Assembly (NCBI GenBank): GCA_014762505.1
Contig: JABURS010000041.1
Location: 1-64,000, forward strand
Source: Chromatiales bacterium
GTDB lineage: Bacteria; Pseudomonadota; Gammaproteobacteria; SpSt-1174
Length of the DNA: 64,000 nucleotides
Direction: 5' to 3'
Shown here: in pieces, positions 60,611 through 64,000 of the stretch
Numbering within the stretch: the first letter of the stretch is position 1
Layout of the letters: every line of letters begins with the position of its first letter
Notes under the pieces: generated by a model
What the model saw: the letters and a program-made list of their open reading frames with translations, nothing else
The model's database searches: none
What the model was told of the DNA's origin: nothing
Position numbers and translations under genes: made by a program

Positions 60611-62593
60611 ATGAAAATTACTTCTCGCGCCATACCGGCGTCCGTTCTTTTGGGGGTTTCTGCCGTCCTGGGGGTTGCCCCTGCCGCGGCGCAGGACGTG
60701 CTGGATACGGTGGTGGTCTCGGCGACCCGCAGTGAACAGGCGGAGGTGGTCACGCCAGCCAGCATCACGGTGATTTCCCGCCAGGAGATCGAGCGCAGCG
60801 GTGCCCAGAACGTGGCGGAGGTCCTGCGCGGACGTCCCGGCGTGTTCGTCCGGGATGCCTCCGGCAACGGTTCCGGCGCGGTCGTCGACATGCGCGGCTT
60901 CGGTCCCACGGCAACCGCCAATACGCTGGTGATCGTCGACGGTCGCCGCCTCAACAATGCCTCCGATACCGGCGCCCCGGATCTCGGCTCGATCTCGCTG
61001 GACGACGTCGAGCGTATCGAGATCGTGCAGGGCAGTGCCGGTGCGCTGTACGGCAACCAGGCCGTCGGCGGCGTGGTGAATATCGTGCTGCGGCGCCCGC
61101 TCGGTGCGGCGTCGTCGGTGGAGCTGGGTGTCGGCAGTTATGGACGCCAGCAGTTGCGTATGAACCTGGCCGAACAGCTGGGGGACGGGCTGTCGCTGCG
61201 GCTCTCCGGTGAGACGCGCAACGCGGACAACTACCGGGACAACAATGCCGAGGAATACGACAACCTGCTGTTGCACCTGGAAAAGACCCATGCCGCCGGA
61301 CGCGTCTTCATCGAGGGACAGGTGATCCGGGATTATCTCGAGTTGCCCGGGTCGCTGTTCGAAGACGAGCTGGCGGCGGACCGGCGCCAGTCGGTGGCCG
61401 ACTATGCCGGCGACTTCTCCGATACGGACACGGATATCCTGCGCATCGGCGCGCAGCATATGCTCACCGGTGCCTGGATGATGGAGGGCGAGCTTTCCCG
61501 GCGCCGGGCGTATCATGATTTCGTGACCAGTTTCAGGGGCTGGCCCGGTACGCCGAGCGACCAGGACCGGGAGGTCTACATGTTCACGCCACGCCTGATC
61601 AAGAGTTATGCGAATGACTGGGGGCAGGGCACCTTGACGCTGGGGATGGATCTCGAGGACACGGATTATTTCCTCGCGTCGCAGATCGGCACGCAGCAGG
61701 TCGATCAGCTGATGCGCAGCTACTACGTCCAGGCCGTGGTGCCGCTGCCGAACGCCCTGAGTCTGACGGCGGGTGCCCGTTATGCCGGGGTGAACAATGA
61801 AATCGAGGACAGTTTCACCTTCACCAACGGCGCGAATCTCGACGACGACCTCGCGGTCGGTTCGCTCGGTCTGGTATACAGGCCCGTGCCGGCCTGGCGT
61901 CTGTTCGCGCGCGCCGACCAGAACTTCCGTTTCGCCAAGGTGGAGGAACATACCGACATGGGCGGGAACCCCACCGGGCTCGACACCCAGACGGGGATCT
62001 CCTACGAGCTGGGTGCGGAGTACGCCGGTGCCCGCCTGTCCGGCAAGCTGGTGGCCTACCGCATCGACCTCGAGGACGAGATCGCCTACGACTCCGCCGT
62101 GGGCGTGTTCGGTGGGAACACGAACCTCGAGGAGACGCGCCGCCTGGGCGTGATGGCCGAGGGTGGCCTGAATCTCGGTGCGGGACGGCGTCTCGGTCTG
62201 AGCTATACGTATACGGACAGCGAAATCACCGACGGGAGCTTCGAGGGCAACGATGTCCCGCTGGTGCCCGAGCACATGGTGTCACTGTTCGCGGACTACC
62301 GCCTGAGCGAGCGCTGGGACCTGCATGGCGAGATCCTGTCCGTGAGCAAGCGTCGCTTCGGTGGGGACTTCGACAACCAGTTCGGGTATCTGGACGGCTA
62401 CGAGGTCGTCAACCTGCGCGTCGGCTATGCCGCCGGCGCGGCCGAGTTCGACGTGCGTGTCAACAACCTGCTGGACGAGGAATACAGCGAGGACGGGGCG
62501 GTCGGCTGGAACCCCGCCATCTTCGACAACAGTCCCGCCTATTTCCCGTCCCCCGAGCGCAACGTCTGGGTGACATCGACGATTCGTTTCTGA
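60611..62593 (+). CDS. btuB: TonB-dependent cobalamin receptor (BtuB-like)
   Basis: The 660-residue outer-membrane protein has a signal peptide ending AAAQDV, a TonB-box region (LDTVVVSATRS), a plug domain (VISRQEIERSGAQNVAEVLRG, DGRRLNNASD) and a beta-barrel ending in a terminal Phe (VTSTIRF). The riboswitch upstream and the cobalamin adenosyltransferase downstream identify it as a vitamin B12 receptor. GGAGGG lies six bases before the ATG at 60611. TonB and BtuFCD are not in the window. Confidence 0.9.
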   Translation: MKITSRAIPASVLLGVSAVLGVAPAAAQDVLDTVVVSATRSEQAEVVTPASITVISRQEIERSGAQNVAEVLRGRPGVFVRDASGNGSGAVVDMRGFGPTATANTLVIVDGRRLNNASDTGAPDLGSISLDDVERIEIVQGSAGALYGNQAVGGVVNIVLRRPLGAASSVELGVGSYGRQQLRMNLAEQLGDGLSLRLSGETRNADNYRDNNAEEYDNLLLHLEKTHAAGRVFIEGQVIRDYLELPGSLFEDELAADRRQSVADYAGDFSDTDTDILRIGAQHMLTGAWMMEGELSRRRAYHDFVTSFRGWPGTPSDQDREVYMFTPRLIKSYANDWGQGTLTLGMDLEDTDYFLASQIGTQQVDQLMRSYYVQAVVPLPNALSLTAGARYAGVNNEIEDSFTFTNGANLDDDLAVGSLGLVYRPVPAWRLFARADQNFRFAKVEEHTDMGGNPTGLDTQTGISYELGAEYAGARLSGKLVAYRIDLEDEIAYDSAVGVFGGNTNLEETRRLGVMAEGGLNLGAGRRLGLSYTYTDSEITDGSFEGNDVPLVPEHMVSLFADYRLSERWDLHGEILSVSKRRFGGDFDNQFGYLDGYEVVNLRVGYAAGAAEFDVRVNNLLDEEYSEDGAVGWNPAIFDNSPAYFPSPERNVWVTSTIRF

Positions 62594-62608
62594 ACGAGGA
62601 CGCGATCC

Positions 62609-63172
62609 ATGGGTAACCGTCTATCGAAGATCTACACCCGCACCGGCGACGAGGGCATGACCGGCCTCTCCACCGGCGAGCGAGTGCGCAAGGACAGCCT
62701 GCGCATCGAGGCGATGGGCGACGTCGACGAACTGAACAGCGTCATCGGCATGGTGCTCGCGATCGAGTTGCCGGAGGCGGTGGCCGATTGTCTCGTCGAC
62801 GTGCAGCACGACCTCTTCAATCTCGGTGCCGAGATCAGCATGCCGGGCGAGCAGTTGCTCGTCCCGGCGCGCATCGACTGGCTGGAGGCCACGCTCGACA
62901 GCTTCAACGACGAACTGCCGCCGTTGATGGAGTTCATCCTCCCGGGCGGCGGTCTCGCTGCCGCCACCTGCCATCTCGCCCGCAGCGTCTGCCGGCGGGC
63001 GGAGCGTCACCTGGTGGCGCTGGCCGCCGAGGAGCCGGTGACCGGGGCGGCGCGTACCTATCTCAACCGTCTCTCCGACCTGCTGTTCGTGCTCGCGCGC
63101 ATCATCGCGCGCGAGGCGGGCGAAGGCGAGGTGTTCTGGCAGTCCGCCCGGCTGGGCGGCAACGCCGACTGA
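62609..63172 (+). CDS. PduO-type cob(I)alamin adenosyltransferase
   Basis: The 187-residue protein has the PduO signature (KIYTRTGDEGMTGLSTGERV, RIEAMGDVDELNSVIGM). It transfers adenosyl from ATP to cob(I)alamin, making the coenzyme that also binds the riboswitch. It lies 15 bases after btuB, one operon. Confidence 0.92.
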   Translation: MGNRLSKIYTRTGDEGMTGLSTGERVRKDSLRIEAMGDVDELNSVIGMVLAIELPEAVADCLVDVQHDLFNLGAEISMPGEQLLVPARIDWLEATLDSFNDELPPLMEFILPGGGLAAATCHLARSVCRRAERHLVALAAEEPVTGAARTYLNRLSDLLFVLARIIAREAGEGEVFWQSARLGGNAD

Positions 63173-63229
63173 AGCGCGGCGGGCCGCATGGTATCCTGAT
63201 CGACGCACGCACAGGTTCGGGAGGGACGG

Positions 63230-64000
63230 ATGCGCCTGGGTATCGATCTGGGAGGCACCAAAATCGAGATCATCGCGCTGGACGCCTCCGGCACGGAGCG
63301 CCTGCGCGAACGCATCGACACCCCGCAGGGTGACTACGCCGCTACCCTCGAGGCCGTGGCGGGGCTCGTCGCGCGGGCCGAGCAGCGGCTGGGCGTCACC
63401 GGCACCATCGGCATCGGCACGCCCGGGGCGATCTCGCCGGCCACGGGCCTGCTCAAGAACTCCAACTCCACCTGTCTGAACGGCCAGCCCTTCCAGCGCG
63501 ATCTCGAGGCCCGTCTCGGACGCGGGATCCGCATGATGAACGATGCCAACTGCTTCGCGCTCTCGGAGGCCACCGACGGGGCGGCCGCCGATGTCGAGGT
63601 GGTGTTCGGCGTCATCATCGGCACGGGGGTGGGCGCGGGTGTGGTGGTGCGTCGCCATCCCCTGGTGGGGCCCAATGCAATCGCCGGCGAATGGGGGCAT
63701 AATCCCCTGCCATGGCCACGAGACGAGGAGCGCCCGGGGCCGGCCTGCTATTGCGGCAAGTCGGGCTGCGTCGAGACCTTCCTCTCCGGGCCGTCCATGG
63801 CGCGCGATCATGCGGCCGTGACCGGCGAGTCGCTGGACACCCGCACCATCGTCGAGCGGGCGGCGGCCGGTGACGCGGCCTGCGAGGCCACGCTGGCGCG
63901 TTATGAGGACCGTCTCGCACGCGGGCTGGCCCACGTGATCAACGTGCTCGACCCCGATGCCATCGTGCTCGGCGGCGGCATGTCCAATATCGAGCGGCTG
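63230..64000 (+). CDS. mak: ROK fructokinase Mak-like (partial)
   Basis: The first 257 residues are inside the window. GIDLGGTKIEII (phosphate-binding), GIGTPGAISPATGLLKNSNS, DANCFALSEATDGAA, VIIGTGVGAG, AGEWGHNPLPWP and the zinc motif CYCGKSGCVETF all match E. coli Mak, which phosphorylates fructose. The gene runs off the window after GGGMSNIERL. GGGAGGG precedes the ATG at 63230. It could use fructose released by the GH100 invertase. Confidence 0.87.
   Translation, partial: MRLGIDLGGTKIEIIALDASGTERLRERIDTPQGDYAATLEAVAGLVARAEQRLGVTGTIGIGTPGAISPATGLLKNSNSTCLNGQPFQRDLEARLGRGIRMMNDANCFALSEATDGAAADVEVVFGVIIGTGVGAGVVVRRHPLVGPNAIAGEWGHNPLPWPRDEERPGPACYCGKSGCVETFLSGPSMARDHAAVTGESLDTRTIVERAAAGDAACEATLARYEDRLARGLAHVINVLDPDAIVLGGGMSNIERL

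Overview
This is a GC-rich, gene-dense chromosomal window. The gene set points to a gammaproteobacterium, most likely a free-living halophilic or haloalkaliphilic member of the Chromatiales/Ectothiorhodospiraceae type. That placement is an inference from recognisable families: E. coli-type GshA, FabA, SrkA, YheS, YchJ, BolA, TrhO, PepN, DUF2058 and YqjG, plus a sucrose synthesis/invertase pair of the kind used for osmoprotection. I found no rRNA, tRNA, CRISPR array or phage module. The only hint of mobility is a possible insertion-sequence end at bases 1-60.

Layout. 1-5220: a broken sensor gene, two diguanylate cyclases (564 and 4285; the second has a good sigma-54 promoter candidate), a DUF465 protein, a YgjP-type metallopeptidase and the SrkA kinase. 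5510-12918: ABC-F ATPase YheS, YchJ, YihY, two related pentapeptide-repeat proteins with matching cysteine caps, a DUF2914 protein and MarC. 12943-20312 (minus strand): SPOR protein, PAS histidine kinase, and an AttEFGH-like module (lipocalin-like lipoprotein, FtsX-type permease, LolD-type ATPase) preceded by an exported FliL-like protein. 20647-26396: small proteins, GshA, a class III cyclase with its catalytic domain at the N-terminus, an FHA protein, a thioredoxin-like protein and a CheY-like regulator. 26403-34323: TraB-family protein, secreted alpha/beta hydrolase, DUF2058, a hydrolase/TlpA fusion, a DUF3330-like zinc protein, and a second class III cyclase coupled to a repeat lipoprotein.

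34390-38177 is a LysR regulator divergent from DoxX, azoreductase, glutathionyl-hydroquinone reductase and pirin genes, matching the E. coli yhaJ/yqjF/yqjG/yhaK quinone-stress set. 38238-45001 holds MsrB, an inositol-phosphatase-family enzyme, the sucrose operon (GH100 invertase and fused sucrose-phosphate synthase/phosphatase), BolA and TrhO. 45078-49726 holds PepN and a SulP transporter. 49746-55304 is the least explained part: tandem paralogous small proteins, a formylglycine-enzyme-like protein lacking the catalytic cysteines, a third diguanylate cyclase, a structured leader, a multi-pass coiled-coil membrane protein and a translationally coupled VWA lipoprotein. 55374-59819 holds FabA and a run of small conserved proteins. 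60069-63172 holds a promoter flanked by DnaA-box-like sites, then a cobalamin riboswitch, a BtuB-like receptor and cobalamin adenosyltransferase. The window ends inside a Mak-type fructokinase.

Common themes are second-messenger signalling (three intact diguanylate cyclases, each with an inhibitory RxxD site, and two class III cyclases), envelope and thiol/oxidative stress, and sucrose/fructose metabolism. The best candidates for undescribed biology are the DGC-leader-membrane protein-VWA locus (51745-55304), the two cysteine-capped pentapeptide proteins, and the DnaA-box-flanked small-protein operon (58032-60141).
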